NCBI GenBank assembly: GCA_016716275.1
Contig: JADJWR010000003.1
Span: forward strand, 682,001-746,000
DNA: 64,000 bases
From: Burkholderiales bacterium
Lineage (GTDB): Bacteria > Pseudomonadota > Gammaproteobacteria > Burkholderiales > Burkholderiaceae_F
Direction of reading: 5' to 3'
In this document: piece after piece, positions 15,691-25,090 of the stretch
Numbering within the stretch: position 1 is the stretch's first letter
Layout of the letters: the number at the start of each line of letters is the position of its first letter
The notes under the pieces: generated by a model
Seen by the model: only the letters and a program-made list of their open reading frames with translations
The model's database searches: none
What the model was told of the DNA's origin: nothing
Translations under genes and position numbers: made by a program

Positions 15691-16610
15691 TGGAAGCTGC
15701 CGCGACGCTCGCCGCCGCCAGCATCGCCGCCGGCACGCCGATGCTGCTGGCCGCCATCGGCATCCTGGTGCACGAGCGCACCGGCGTGGTCAACCTCGGC
15801 ATCGAAGGGATGATGCTGACGGCGGCGGTCGTCGCCTTCGCCGTGACGCACGACAGCGGCAGCCATGCGCTGGGCTTCGCCGCCGGGGCGCTTGCCGGCG
15901 TGCTGCTGGCTGCCGTGTTCGCCTTCTTCGCCCTCGTGCTGCACGCCAACCAGTACGCCACCGGGCTGGCGATCGCGCTGCTCGGCGCCGGCGCCTCGGC
16001 GTTCATCGGCCTGCCGTACTCGGGCCAGGGATTGCCGGCGCGCGGCGCCGACGGCCTGCCCTGGCTGCGCGAGCTGCCGGTGGTCGGGCCGGTCGTCTTC
16101 GGCCACCACCTGCTGGTGTACGTGGCGCTGCTGCTGGTGGCCGCGGTCGCCTGGACGCTGTTTCGCAGCCGCATCGGCCTGGTGCTGCGCGCGGTGGGCG
16201 AGTCGCCGGCGTCGGCGCACGCGCTCGGCGTCCCGGTGCGCGGCGTGCGGCTGGCGGCGCTGCTGTTCGGCGGTGCCTGCGCGGGACTGGCCGGCGCCTA
16301 TCTCGCCACCGTCTACACGCCGCTGTGGGCGGAGAACATGACCGCCGGGCGCGGCTGGATCGCGCTGGCGCTGGTGGTCTTCGCCACCTGGCGGCCGGCG
16401 CGGGTGCTGGTCGGCGCGTATCTGTTCGGCGGCGTGACGATGCTGCAGCTTTACCTGCAGGGCCTCGGCGTGCAGGCGCCGTCGCAGCTGATGTCGATGG
16501 CGCCGTACCTGGCGACGATCGTCGTGCTGGCGCTGATTTCGCGCAATCCGCGCTGGATCCGCCTGAACATGCCGGCGTCGCTCGGCAAGCCCTTCAATCC
16601 CAACGCGTAA
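15690..16610 (+). CDS. ABC importer permease 2 (nucleoside/BMP type)
   Basis: 306 aa, the shorter permease partner. The signature VVNLGIEGMMLTAAVVAF near the N-terminus and the GLVLRAVGESPASAHALGV loop are typical. Multiple hydrophobic helices span the protein. The ATG shares its A with the previous stop. The substrate-binding lipoprotein gene begins 66 nt on. Confidence 0.92.
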   Translation: MEAAATLAAASIAAGTPMLLAAIGILVHERTGVVNLGIEGMMLTAAVVAFAVTHDSGSHALGFAAGALAGVLLAAVFAFFALVLHANQYATGLAIALLGAGASAFIGLPYSGQGLPARGADGLPWLRELPVVGPVVFGHHLLVYVALLLVAAVAWTLFRSRIGLVLRAVGESPASAHALGVPVRGVRLAALLFGGACAGLAGAYLATVYTPLWAENMTAGRGWIALALVVFATWRPARVLVGAYLFGGVTMLQLYLQGLGVQAPSQLMSMAPYLATIVVLALISRNPRWIRLNMPASLGKPFNPNA

Positions 16611-16676
16611 GGGTCTTCACCGCGGCGGCGCGGCTGCCTGCACAGCGTAAGATTCGGCGCTTTGGCGGAGAGCGTG

Positions 16677-17819
16677 ATGCACGTGTTGCGTTGGACGACG
16701 GTGGCGGCGCTGTCGATGCTGGCGGCGGCCTGCGGCCGGCAGGAGCCTCCGGCGGCGCCGCAGGCCGAAGCGAAAGCCGAAGCCAAGGCGGCGCAGCCAC
16801 CGAAGGCGGAGCCGCTGAAAGTCGGCTTCGTCTACGTCAGCCCGATCGGCGATGCCGGCTGGACCACGCAGCACAACCGCGGCCGCGAGCAGATGCAGGC
16901 GGCGCTCGGCGACAAGGTCACCACCAGCTTCGTCGAGAAAGTGCCCGAAGGGGCGGACGCCGAGCGGGTGATCCGCGACCTCGCTGCGCAGGGGCACAGG
17001 CTCGTCTTCACCACCTCGTTCGGCTTCATGAACCCGACGCTCAAGGTCGCCGAGGAGTTTCCGCAGGTGAAGTTCGAGCACGCCACCGGCTACAAGCGCG
17101 CCGCCAACGTCGGCACCTACAACGTGCGCTTCTACGAGGGCCGCTACGCGGCCGGCGTGCTGGCCGGCAGGATGACCAGGTCCGACACGCTCGGCTACGT
17201 CGGCGCCTTCCCGATCCCCGAGGTGCTGCAGGGGATCAACGCCTTCACGCTCGGCGCGCGAAGCGTCAACCCGAAGGCGCAGGTGCGGGTGATCTGGGTC
17301 AACTCCTGGTACGACCCGGGCAAGGAGCGCGACGCGGCCAACGCGCTGATCGGCCAGGGCGCCGACATCGTCACCCACCACACCGACTCGAGCGCGGTGG
17401 TCGCCACCGCCGAGGAGAAGGGCAGGATGGCGATCGCCTACCACTCCGACATGTCGCGCTTCGGCCCGAAGGCGCAGCTGGCGGCGGTCACCCATCACTG
17501 GGGCGAGTACTACACGAAGACGGCGCAGAGCGTGCTCGACGGCAGCTGGAAGCCGGGCAGCCTGTGGGGCGGCATGAAGGACGGCATGATCAAGGTCGAG
17601 GCGTTCAACGCGTCGGTGCCGAAGGAAGTGGTCGAGCAGGTCGAGGCCCGGGCGGCGGCGATCAAGGCCGGCGAGTTCCACCCGTTCACCGGCCCGATCG
17701 TCGGCAACGACGGCAGGGAGGTCGCCGCCAAGGGCGCGGTGCTGACCGACGAGCAGCTCGGCAAGATGGACTATTACGTGCAGGGCGTCGTCGGCAAAGT
17801 GCCGGCCGCCGGCAATTAG
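16677..17819 (+). CDS. BMP-family substrate-binding lipoprotein
   Basis: 380 aa from ATG at 16677, chosen over an upstream TTG because GGAG lies 6 nt before it. The leader ends at LAAAC, a lipobox, followed by an Ala/Glu/Lys-rich linker. The body has the BMP/PnrA fold: KVGFVYVSPIGDAGWT, FTTSFGFMNPTL, GRYAAGVLAG and VTHHTDSSAVV. PnrA-type proteins bind purine nucleosides. Here the whole importer precedes guanine deaminase, which supports a purine ligand. It completes the ATPase-permease-permease-binding protein set. Confidence 0.92.
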   Translation: MHVLRWTTVAALSMLAAACGRQEPPAAPQAEAKAEAKAAQPPKAEPLKVGFVYVSPIGDAGWTTQHNRGREQMQAALGDKVTTSFVEKVPEGADAERVIRDLAAQGHRLVFTTSFGFMNPTLKVAEEFPQVKFEHATGYKRAANVGTYNVRFYEGRYAAGVLAGRMTRSDTLGYVGAFPIPEVLQGINAFTLGARSVNPKAQVRVIWVNSWYDPGKERDAANALIGQGADIVTHHTDSSAVVATAEEKGRMAIAYHSDMSRFGPKAQLAAVTHHWGEYYTKTAQSVLDGSWKPGSLWGGMKDGMIKVEAFNASVPKEVVEQVEARAAAIKAGEFHPFTGPIVGNDGREVAAKGAVLTDEQLGKMDYYVQGVVGKVPAAGN

Positions 17820-17883
17820 GCCGATGCGCACCGGCTCCGATCGCAGCCGGCGTCGCCGCCCGTCGCGCCACTGAACACCACCG

Positions 17884-19290
17884 ATGGCACGCATCGCACT
17901 GCGCGGCCGGCTGATCGACTTCGTCGCCGATCCGATCGCCTCTGCGGCGGCCGTGCGCCTGGTCGACGACGGACTGCTGCTGATCGACGACGGCCGCATC
18001 GTCGCCCGCGGCGAGTACGGCCCGCTGTCACGGGCGCTCGGCCCCGACCGGGAAGTGACCGACTTCACCGGCTGCCTGCTGCTGCCGGGATTCGTCGACG
18101 CGCACACCCATTTCCCGCAGCTCGACATCGTCGCCTCGGCGAGCGGCGGCCTGCTGAACTGGCTGACGCAGCACACCTACCCGGCCGAGATGCGCTTCGC
18201 CGACCCGGTCGTGTGCGAGGAAGCGGCCCGCTTCTTCCTCGACGAGCTGGCCGCCAACGGCACCACCAGCGCCTGCGTGCTGGGCACCGTGCACGCGCAG
18301 TCGGTCGAGGCGCTGTTCACCGAGGCGCAGGCGCGCGGCATGCGGCTGGTCGCCGGCAAGTGCCTGATGGACCGCAATTGCCCGCCGGAACTGGCCGACC
18401 GCGGCGACCAGGGCATGCACGAGACGCTGAGCCTGGCCGCCCGCTGGCACGGCAAGGGGCGGCTCGGCTACGCGATCACGCCGCGCTTTGCCGCCAGCTC
18501 GACCGACCGGCAGCTGAAGCTGGCCGGTGAACTGGCCCGCTCGCGACCCGACCTGTACGTGCAGAGCCACCTGGCGGAGAACGAGGAGGAGGTGCGCTGG
18601 GTGCGCGAGCTGTTCCCGCGGGCGCGCAGCTATCTCGATGTCTACGAGTCGTTCGGCCTGCTGCGCGAGCGATCCGTCTATGCCCACTGCATCTGGCTCG
18701 ACGCCACCGACCGCCGGCACTTTGCGCTGGCGCGCGCGACGGCGGCGGTGTGCCCGGGCTCGAACCTGTTCCTCGGCAGCGGCACCTTCGATTTCGCGCG
18801 CGCCGTCGAGGCCGGCATGAAGATCGCGCTGGCCACCGACGTCGGCGGCGGGCCGACGCTGTCGATGCTTGCCACCATGCGTGCGGCGCACGATGTCGCC
18901 CGCATGCGAGGCAGCAGCCTGAGCGCCACCCAGCTCTTCTACTGGGCCACCCGCGGCGCCGCGCAGGCGCTCGGCTGGGACGACCAGGTCGGCACGCTGG
19001 AGTCCGGTGCCGAGGCCGACGTGGTGGTGCTCGACCCGGCGGCGACCCCGCTGCTGGCCAAGCGGGCGGCCGCCGCCGACTCGGTCGAGTCGCTGCTGTT
19101 CGCCCTGATGGTTCTCGGCGACGACCGCGCGGTCCGGGAAACCTTTATCGCCGGTCGGCCGTCGAAGGGCAGGCGCAAGCCGACGCTCAGCGGCGCCTCA
19201 GCCGCCGACAACGCCCGTACGCGCGAACTGGCCCGCCGCTTCATGGGCCGGCTGCGGATCGCGCCGGGCGACGGGGTGCTGAAGCCCTGA
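17884..19290 (+). CDS. guaD: guanine deaminase
   Basis: 468 aa amidohydrolase. Metal ligands: PGFVDAHTHFPQ (His74, His76), QSHLAENEEE, YAHCIWLD and ATDVGGG. The PGFVDAHTHFPQ form and the DRNCPPELAD loop are characteristic of guanine deaminase, which turns guanine into xanthine plus ammonia. It follows the BMP-type importer by 64 nt on the same strand, consistent with use of imported purines as a nitrogen source. Another purine or triazine deaminase of this superfamily is less likely. Confidence 0.9.
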   Translation: MARIALRGRLIDFVADPIASAAAVRLVDDGLLLIDDGRIVARGEYGPLSRALGPDREVTDFTGCLLLPGFVDAHTHFPQLDIVASASGGLLNWLTQHTYPAEMRFADPVVCEEAARFFLDELAANGTTSACVLGTVHAQSVEALFTEAQARGMRLVAGKCLMDRNCPPELADRGDQGMHETLSLAARWHGKGRLGYAITPRFAASSTDRQLKLAGELARSRPDLYVQSHLAENEEEVRWVRELFPRARSYLDVYESFGLLRERSVYAHCIWLDATDRRHFALARATAAVCPGSNLFLGSGTFDFARAVEAGMKIALATDVGGGPTLSMLATMRAAHDVARMRGSSLSATQLFYWATRGAAQALGWDDQVGTLESGAEADVVVLDPAATPLLAKRAAAADSVESLLFALMVLGDDRAVRETFIAGRPSKGRRKPTLSGASAADNARTRELARRFMGRLRIAPGDGVLKP

Positions 19291-19345
19291 GCTTCGCGGC
19301 GTCTCCGGCCGCTCCCGGCCACTGGATTTGCGAGTTGGTGAAACC

Positions 19346-21850
19346 ATGTCATTGAGCGAGATGGTCAGGCAGGCGGCGCGCATGGCGGCGCGCGACTGGC
19401 GCGCCGGCGAACTGCGCCTGCTGGCCGCGGCGCTGGTGATCGCCGTGGCGGCGGTGACCAGCGTCGGCTTCCTGGTCGACCGCATCCGCATCGGCCTGGA
19501 ACGCGACGCGACGCAGCTGCTCGGCGCCGACGTGGTGCTGACCTCCGACCGGCCGATCGGCGAGGCGCAGCGGAGCCGCGCCCGCGCCGCCGGCCTGCAG
19601 CTGGCCGAGACGGTGACCTTTCCGAGCATGGTGATCAGCGAGGCCGATGCCGACGCCACCACGCTGGCGGCGGTGAAGGCCGTCTCCGACGGCTACCCGC
19701 TGCGCGGCCGCGTCCGCGTGGCGGGCAGCGACGACGCCGCCGACGCAGCCGCCGACGGCGTGCCGCAGCCCGGCACCGTGTGGGCCGACGCGCAGGCGCT
19801 GAGCAGCCTGCGCGTCAAGGTGGGCGAGCGGCTGCGGCTGGGCGAACGTACTTTCACGGTGGCGCGCATCATCACGGTGGAGCCCGACCGCGGCGCGCAG
19901 TTCATCAACTTCGCACCGCGCGTGATGCTCAACCTGGCCGACCTGCCGGCCACGCAGCTGATCCAGCCCGGCGCGCGCGTCACCTACCGCCTGCTGGTGG
20001 CCGGCGAGCCGGCGGCCGTGCGCGCGTACTCGCGGCAGCTGCAGGCCGGGCTGGAGCGCGGCCAGCAGCTCGAATCGCTGGAGGGCGGCCGGCCGGAGAT
20101 GCAGCGCACGCTCGAGCGCGCCGAGCGCTTCCTCGGCCTGGTGGCGCTGCTGGCGGCGATGATCGCCGCCGTCGCGGTGGCGGTGGCGAGCCGGCGCTTC
20201 TCGCTGCGCCACCTCGACTCCTGCGCGATGATGCGCTGCCTCGGGCTGGCGCAGCGCGACATCTTCCGCCTGTTCGCGCTCGAGTTCGTCTACGTCGGCG
20301 TGGCCGCCTGCGCGCTCGGCATGGTGGCCGGCTTCGCCTTTCACTTCGTGCTCGCCACCGCCCTCGGGCCGCTGATCGGCGCGCAGCTGCCGATGCCGTC
20401 GCTGCTGCCGGCGCTGCAGGCCGGCGCCACCGGGCTGGTGCTGCTGCTTGGCTTCTCGCTGCCGCCGCTGGCACAGCTGCGCGCGGTGCCGCCGCTGCGT
20501 GTGCTGCGCAAGGACGTCGGGCCGCCGTCGTCCCGTTCTCTGGCTGGCTACCTGCTCGGACTGGCCGGCTTCCTGCTGCTGGTCGTCTGGACCGCCGGCG
20601 ACCTGAAGATCGGCGCGCTGACCGCCGGCGGCTTCGCCATCGGCGTGCTGCTGTTCGGCGCGTGCGCCTGGGGCGTGCTGCAGCTACTGGCGCCGCTGCG
20701 TTCGATCGGCCGGCTCGGCGTTTCCTGGCGCTTCGCCGTGGCGGCCGTGCAGCGGCGTCCGGCGGCGGCGGTGGTGCAGCTGATCGCACTGGCGGTGGGC
20801 ATCATGGCGTTGCTGCTGCTCACCGTCGTTCGCACGGATCTGGTCGGCGCCTGGCGGGCGGCAGCGCCGCCGGATGCGCCGAACCGCTTCGTCGTCAACA
20901 TCCAGCCCGACCAGGTGCCGCTGGTGGAGCGGCGCCTGCGCGAGGCGGGCATCGCCGAGGCGCCGCTGCATCCGATGGTGCGCGGCCGGCTGGTGGCGGT
21001 CAACGGCAAGGCGATCGGCCCGGAGAACTTCGCCAGCGAGCGCGCCCAGCGGCTGGTCGACCGCGAGTTCAACCTGACCTATGCCGACGAGGCGCCGACG
21101 CACAACCCGATCGTCGGCGGCCGCTGGTACGCACGCGAGGCGGCCGAACTGTCGATCGAGCAGGGCATCGCCGAGCGGCTCGGCATCGCGCTGGGCGACG
21201 AGCTGACCTTCGACATCGCCGGCAAGCGGGTGAGCGCCCGCGCCAGCAGCCTGCGCAAGGTCAACTGGGATTCGCTGCGCGCCAACTTCTTCATCATCAT
21301 GCCCAGCCGCCTGCTCGCCGAGCAGCCGAAAAGCTTCATCACCGCCTTCCACCTGCCGGCCGGCCAGGGCGCGCTGGCAAGCGAACTGGTGCGCGAGATG
21401 CCGAACCTCACCGTGCTCGACACCAGCGCGATCTTCCGCCAGGTGCAGGCGGTGCTCGACCAGGTGATCGCGGCGATCGAGTTCCTGTTCCTGTTCACGC
21501 TGGCCGCCGGCGTGCTGGTGCTGTACGCGGCGCTCAGCGCCACCTTCGGCGAACGGGTGCGCGAGGCGGGGCTGCTGCGCGCGCTGGGCGCCTCGCGCGA
21601 GCAGCTGTCGCGCGCGCAGACGGCGGAGATGATCTGCATCGGCGCGCTGGCGGGACTGCTGGCCGCCGGCGCCGCCTCGGCGGTCGGCTGGACGCTGGCC
21701 CGCTACGCCTTCGAGTTCGACTACACGGTGGCGCCGTGGGTGTTCGTGCTCGGCATCGGCGGCGGCGTGCTGTGCGCGCTGGCCGGCGGCTGGCTCGGCC
21801 TGCGCAACGTGCTGAAGTCGCCGCCGCTGGCCACGCTGCGCGAGGCGTAG
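19346..21850 (+). CDS. FtsX/YbbP-like ABC transporter permease, no ATPase nearby
   Basis: 834 aa. An N-terminal helix (LRLLAAALVIAVAAVTSVGF) and an extracytoplasmic MacB-like domain with LLGADVVLTSDRP are followed by two sets of FtsX helices, the last including LRALGASREQLSRAQTAEM. This is the YbbP architecture, which normally works with the ATPase YbbA. No such ATPase gene borders it here. The globin gene follows after 2 nt, so they are probably co-transcribed. The start at 19346 was preferred to an upstream in-frame GTG. Confidence 0.85.
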   Translation: MSLSEMVRQAARMAARDWRAGELRLLAAALVIAVAAVTSVGFLVDRIRIGLERDATQLLGADVVLTSDRPIGEAQRSRARAAGLQLAETVTFPSMVISEADADATTLAAVKAVSDGYPLRGRVRVAGSDDAADAAADGVPQPGTVWADAQALSSLRVKVGERLRLGERTFTVARIITVEPDRGAQFINFAPRVMLNLADLPATQLIQPGARVTYRLLVAGEPAAVRAYSRQLQAGLERGQQLESLEGGRPEMQRTLERAERFLGLVALLAAMIAAVAVAVASRRFSLRHLDSCAMMRCLGLAQRDIFRLFALEFVYVGVAACALGMVAGFAFHFVLATALGPLIGAQLPMPSLLPALQAGATGLVLLLGFSLPPLAQLRAVPPLRVLRKDVGPPSSRSLAGYLLGLAGFLLLVVWTAGDLKIGALTAGGFAIGVLLFGACAWGVLQLLAPLRSIGRLGVSWRFAVAAVQRRPAAAVVQLIALAVGIMALLLLTVVRTDLVGAWRAAAPPDAPNRFVVNIQPDQVPLVERRLREAGIAEAPLHPMVRGRLVAVNGKAIGPENFASERAQRLVDREFNLTYADEAPTHNPIVGGRWYAREAAELSIEQGIAERLGIALGDELTFDIAGKRVSARASSLRKVNWDSLRANFFIIMPSRLLAEQPKSFITAFHLPAGQGALASELVREMPNLTVLDTSAIFRQVQAVLDQVIAAIEFLFLFTLAAGVLVLYAALSATFGERVREAGLLRALGASREQLSRAQTAEMICIGALAGLLAAGAASAVGWTLARYAFEFDYTVAPWVFVLGIGGGVLCALAGGWLGLRNVLKSPPLATLREA

Positions 21851-21852
21851 GC

Positions 21853-22272
21853 GTGAGCGTTCCGAGCCCGACCGACGGCGCCCGTTCGGCGCAGCAGACG
21901 CCATACGCGCTGCTCGGCGGCGAGGCGGCGGTGCGCGCGCTGGTCGATCGCTTCTACGACCTGATGGACCTCGAGCCTCGGTACGCCGAACTGCGCGCGC
22001 TGCACGCGCCGGACCTGGCGCACGCGCGCGAGAAGCTGACCCTTTTCCTGTCCGGCTGGCTGGGCGGGCCGAGCCTGTACATCGAGCGCTACGGCCATCC
22101 GATGCTGCGCGCACGGCACCTGCCGTTTCCGATCGGCGTCCGCGAACGCGACCAGTGGCTGGCCTGCATGGCGCAGGCGATGGCCGAGCTGGCCGTCGCC
22201 GACGACCTGCAGGCGCGGCTGGAGCAGGCGTTCTTCCAGACCGCCGACTGGATGCGCAACCGGTCCGGCTGA
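21853..22272 (+). CDS. group II truncated haemoglobin
   Basis: 139 aa from GTG two bases after the permease stop. It has the globin layout ALLGGEAAVRALVDRFYDLM, YAELRALHA, then KLTLFLSGWLGGP, YIERYGHPMLRARHLPF with the proximal His in the PMLRARH region, and RDQWLACM carrying the TrpG8 of group II. These small globins bind oxygen or NO in the cytoplasm. Its stop is 3 nt from the end of the convergent AEC carrier gene. Confidence 0.9.
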   Translation: MSVPSPTDGARSAQQTPYALLGGEAAVRALVDRFYDLMDLEPRYAELRALHAPDLAHAREKLTLFLSGWLGGPSLYIERYGHPMLRARHLPFPIGVRERDQWLACMAQAMAELAVADDLQARLEQAFFQTADWMRNRSG

Positions 22273-22275
22273 CCG

Positions 22276-23241
22276 TCAGCCGAGCGCCGCCTGCGCCGCC
22301 CAGGCGATCAGCGTGAAGGTGACGAAGGCCAACGCCGTCGAGGCGACGATCGCGCGGGCGATGCGGCCGTTGTCGGCGCCGTAGCGCTCGGCCAGCAGCG
22401 ACACCGAGCTGGCCGAGGGCAGCGCCGCGGCGAGCACCAGCACCGACAGCGTGAACGGCGACAGCGGCGCGCCGAGGGCGATCGCCAGAGCGCCGACGGC
22501 CAGCACCAGCAGCGGGTGCACCAGCAGCTTGATCAGCGCCAGCGGCAGGTACAGGCGCACCGGAGTGCGGCCGTGCGCGTGCTGGCCGGCCCGCCACAGC
22601 ACGGTGCCGATGGTGAACAGCGCCACCGGCGTGGCCGCGTCGGCGAGCATTTTCACCACCGTGTCGACCGGCCCCGGAAGCCGCAAGCCGGCCAGCGACG
22701 CCGCCATGCCGAGCGCGATCGCCCACGGCAGCGGGTTGCGCAGGGCGCCGCGCACGGCGCGCAGAACGTCGGCGGCCAGTCCCGATCCGGCGCGCTCGCG
22801 CGTGTGCGCCAGCGCGATGCACAGCGAGCTGGTGATCAGCAGGTCGACCAGCACGGTGGTGATCACCGGGCCGGCGGCCGGCGCGCCGAGCAGCGCCGCC
22901 AGCAGCGGCACGCCCATGAAGCCGGTGTTCGGAAAGGCGGCGGTCAGCGCGCCGAAGGCGGCGTCCGTGGCCTGCACCCGTTCTGAGCGGGTCAGCGCGA
23001 TGGTGCCGAAGACCATCGCCAGCGCTGTGACGACATAGACGACGATCACCACCGGGTCGAGCAGTTGCCGCACCGGCAGCGCGGCGCCGAAGCGGAACAG
23101 CATGCACGGCAGGGCGAAGAAGAGCACGAAGCCGTTCAACCCCGGGATGGCCGACTCCGGCAGGAACCTCGCCCGCGCGGCGAGGTAGCCGCACAGCACG
23201 AGGGCGAAGAAGGGAACGGTGACCGACAGGATCGACTGCAT
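22276..23241 (-). CDS. AEC-family (auxin efflux carrier) membrane transporter
   Basis: 321 aa from the inner ATG at 23241 (MQSILSVTVPFFALVLCGYL), preferred to an ATG 18 nt upstream. About ten hydrophobic helices in two halves; the conserved stretches FPNTGFMGVPLLAAL and AALPSASSVSLLAERYGA mark the family. Bacterial members export small organic acids such as malate or malonate. The substrate is not predictable. Convergent with the globin gene. Confidence 0.88.
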   Translation of the reverse strand: MQSILSVTVPFFALVLCGYLAARARFLPESAIPGLNGFVLFFALPCMLFRFGAALPVRQLLDPVVIVVYVVTALAMVFGTIALTRSERVQATDAAFGALTAAFPNTGFMGVPLLAALLGAPAAGPVITTVLVDLLITSSLCIALAHTRERAGSGLAADVLRAVRGALRNPLPWAIALGMAASLAGLRLPGPVDTVVKMLADAATPVALFTIGTVLWRAGQHAHGRTPVRLYLPLALIKLLVHPLLVLAVGALAIALGAPLSPFTLSVLVLAAALPSASSVSLLAERYGADNGRIARAIVASTALAFVTFTLIAWAAQAALG

Positions 23242-23299
23242 CGGCGCGCAGTATCGCAAGCGCGGCGTAGCGCCACGGGGGCGCCGCTAAGATCGCGCC

Positions 23300-24721
23300 A
23301 TGGAGAGCCTTCAGCTGAGCGGCTTGCAGCTCGCGGCGTTGCTGGCGGCGGCGGTGCTGGCCGTCGTCCTGCTTGCGCTCGCCTGGCTGAAGCGCAGCCT
23401 CGACGCGGCGGTGGCGCGGCGGCTGGCCGAGGCCGAGCGCGGCCGCCAGGCGCTGGACGAGCGCCTTGAGCGCGAACTGCGTGCGGCGGTGGAGTCGTCG
23501 GCGAGCCAGGTGCGGATGGAAACGGGGCACCGGCTGACCGAGATGCAGACGGCCGTGGTCGCCCAGGTGACTTCGCTGGCCGGCGTGCAGACGACGCAGC
23601 TTTCCGGCTTCGGCCAGCAGATGACCCATGCGGCCGAGGTGGCCGAGACCAGCGCCCGCGCGCAGCGCGAGGAGGGCGCGGCGCAGGTCGCCCGCCTGGC
23701 ACAGCAACTGCAGCAGCAGGTGGCCGACTTCGCCCACACGGTGCGGCTGAACCTCGGCGACGTGCGAACGACGCTGGAAGAGCGGCTGCAGTCGCTGCAG
23801 CAGGGCAACGAAGCGAAGCTCGAACAGATGCGCGCCACGGTCGAGGAAAAGCTGCAGACCACGCTGGAGGCGCGGCTCGGCGAATCCTTCCGCATCGTGT
23901 CCGAGCGGCTGGAGCAGGTGCACCGCGGGCTGGGCGAGATGCAGACGCTGGCCTCCGGCGTCGGCGACCTCAAGCGCATGCTGACCAACGTCAAGACGCG
24001 CGGCACCTTCGGCGAGGTGCAGCTCGCGGCACTGCTGGAGCAGGTGCTGACGCCCGAGCAGTACGCGACCAACGTCGCCACCCGTCCGGGTTCGAGCGAG
24101 CGGGTCGAGTTCGCGATCCGCATGCCCGGCCGCGACGACGGCGTACCGGTGTGGCTGCCGATCGACGCCAAGTTCCCGAGCGAGGACTACGAGCGGCTGC
24201 TCGCCGCGCACGACGCCGTCGACATGGCGGCGATCGAGGCCGCAGGCCGCGCGCTGGAAACCCGCATCCGCAACGAGGCAAAGACGCTGCGCGAGAAGTA
24301 CGTCGAGCCGCCGCACACCACCGACTTCGGCATCCTGTTCCTGCCCACCGAGGGTCTGTTCGCCGAGGTGCTGCGACGGCCAGGCCTGACCGAGGCGCTG
24401 AACCGCGACCTGCGCGTGGTGATCGCCGGGCCGACGACGCTGTTCGCCATGCTCAACAGCCTGCAGATGGGCTTCCGCACGCTGGCGCTGGAGAAGAGAA
24501 GCGCCGAGGTTTGGCAGGTGCTGGGCGCCGTGAAGACCGAGTTCGGCAAGTTCGGCGACGTGCTGGCGACATTGAAGAGGCAACTGGCGACCGCGTCGGA
24601 GACGATCGACAAGGCCGAGACGCGCACAAGGCAGATGGGCAAGGCGCTCAAGACCGTCGAGGCGCTGCCGGCCGAGCAGACAGCTCGGCTGCTGCCGCCG
24701 GAGCGCAGCGACGATGGCTGA
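23300..24721 (+). CDS. rmuC: RmuC-family DNA recombination-limiting protein
   Basis: 473 aa. An N-terminal membrane anchor (LAALLAAAVLAVVLLALAWL), a long coiled coil (about 40-220), then the RmuC nuclease-like domain with LTNVKTRGTFGEVQL, WLPIDAKFPSEDYERLL and TDFGILFLPTEGLFAEVL. RmuC limits recombination at inverted repeats and has a restriction-endonuclease-like core; the DAKFP motif supplies an acidic-lysine pair. It is divergent from the AEC gene (58 nt). The next small ORF starts inside its last codons. Confidence 0.93.
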   Translation: MESLQLSGLQLAALLAAAVLAVVLLALAWLKRSLDAAVARRLAEAERGRQALDERLERELRAAVESSASQVRMETGHRLTEMQTAVVAQVTSLAGVQTTQLSGFGQQMTHAAEVAETSARAQREEGAAQVARLAQQLQQQVADFAHTVRLNLGDVRTTLEERLQSLQQGNEAKLEQMRATVEEKLQTTLEARLGESFRIVSERLEQVHRGLGEMQTLASGVGDLKRMLTNVKTRGTFGEVQLAALLEQVLTPEQYATNVATRPGSSERVEFAIRMPGRDDGVPVWLPIDAKFPSEDYERLLAAHDAVDMAAIEAAGRALETRIRNEAKTLREKYVEPPHTTDFGILFLPTEGLFAEVLRRPGLTEALNRDLRVVIAGPTTLFAMLNSLQMGFRTLALEKRSAEVWQVLGAVKTEFGKFGDVLATLKRQLATASETIDKAETRTRQMGKALKTVEALPAEQTARLLPPERSDDG

Positions 24722-25007
24722 CCCGACTCCCGCAATCGATGCCGGCTTCGTGACGCTGGCCAAAGTGCGCATCTACCAGTCCTTCGGCGGCGACATCGAC
24801 GCCTGGGCGCGGCGAGGGCACGACGACTCGATGACCGATGCCGACTGGCACCTGATCGAGACCCTGCGCCAGGACCTTCATCTCGTCTTCACTTGCCAGG
24901 CGTCGCCGGCGTTGCGCGATGCCACCGAAAGCCGACTGCGAGCCGCTACCGACAGCGAAGAAACGCGGGAGGTCCTGCGTGAACTGGCGCGGCCGCATCA
25001 GGTCTGA
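24714..25007 (+). CDS. conserved-looking small protein, unknown function
   Basis: 97 aa; the ATG at 24714 overlaps the rmuC stop by 8 nt, suggesting translational coupling. The sequence is soluble and mixed in charge: LAKVRIYQSFGGDIDAWARR, then TDADWHLIETLRQDLHLV and a C-terminal helix REVLRELARPHQV. It recalls an immunity- or adaptor-like small helical protein but no family is recognised. Codon use is like that of neighbouring real genes. Confidence 0.65.
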   Translation: MADPTPAIDAGFVTLAKVRIYQSFGGDIDAWARRGHDDSMTDADWHLIETLRQDLHLVFTCQASPALRDATESRLRAATDSEETREVLRELARPHQV

Positions 25008-25078
25008 TGCCGAGCGGGCTGGCCGGCGGCACTCAGGCTCATGACTTCGCGGCAGGCATCCGCGACGCAACGACAACC

Positions 25079-25088
25079 AGGAGGTGAT
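25079..25088 (+). promoter_or_regulatory. near-perfect Shine-Dalgarno site
   Basis: AGGAGGTGAT, ten bases complementary to the 16S rRNA 3' end, sits 2 nt before the ATG at 25091. It fixes that start and predicts strong translation. Most other genes here have only 4-6 matching bases. Confidence 0.75.
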
Positions 25089-25090
25089 TC

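Noticed and set aside
20684..24772. 1362-codon open frame on minus
   Set aside because: It lies antisense to the FtsX-type permease, AEC carrier (partly same strand, other frame) and rmuC, all of which have clear domains. Its protein is Arg/Gln/His-rich without motifs, the usual shadow in GC-rich DNA.
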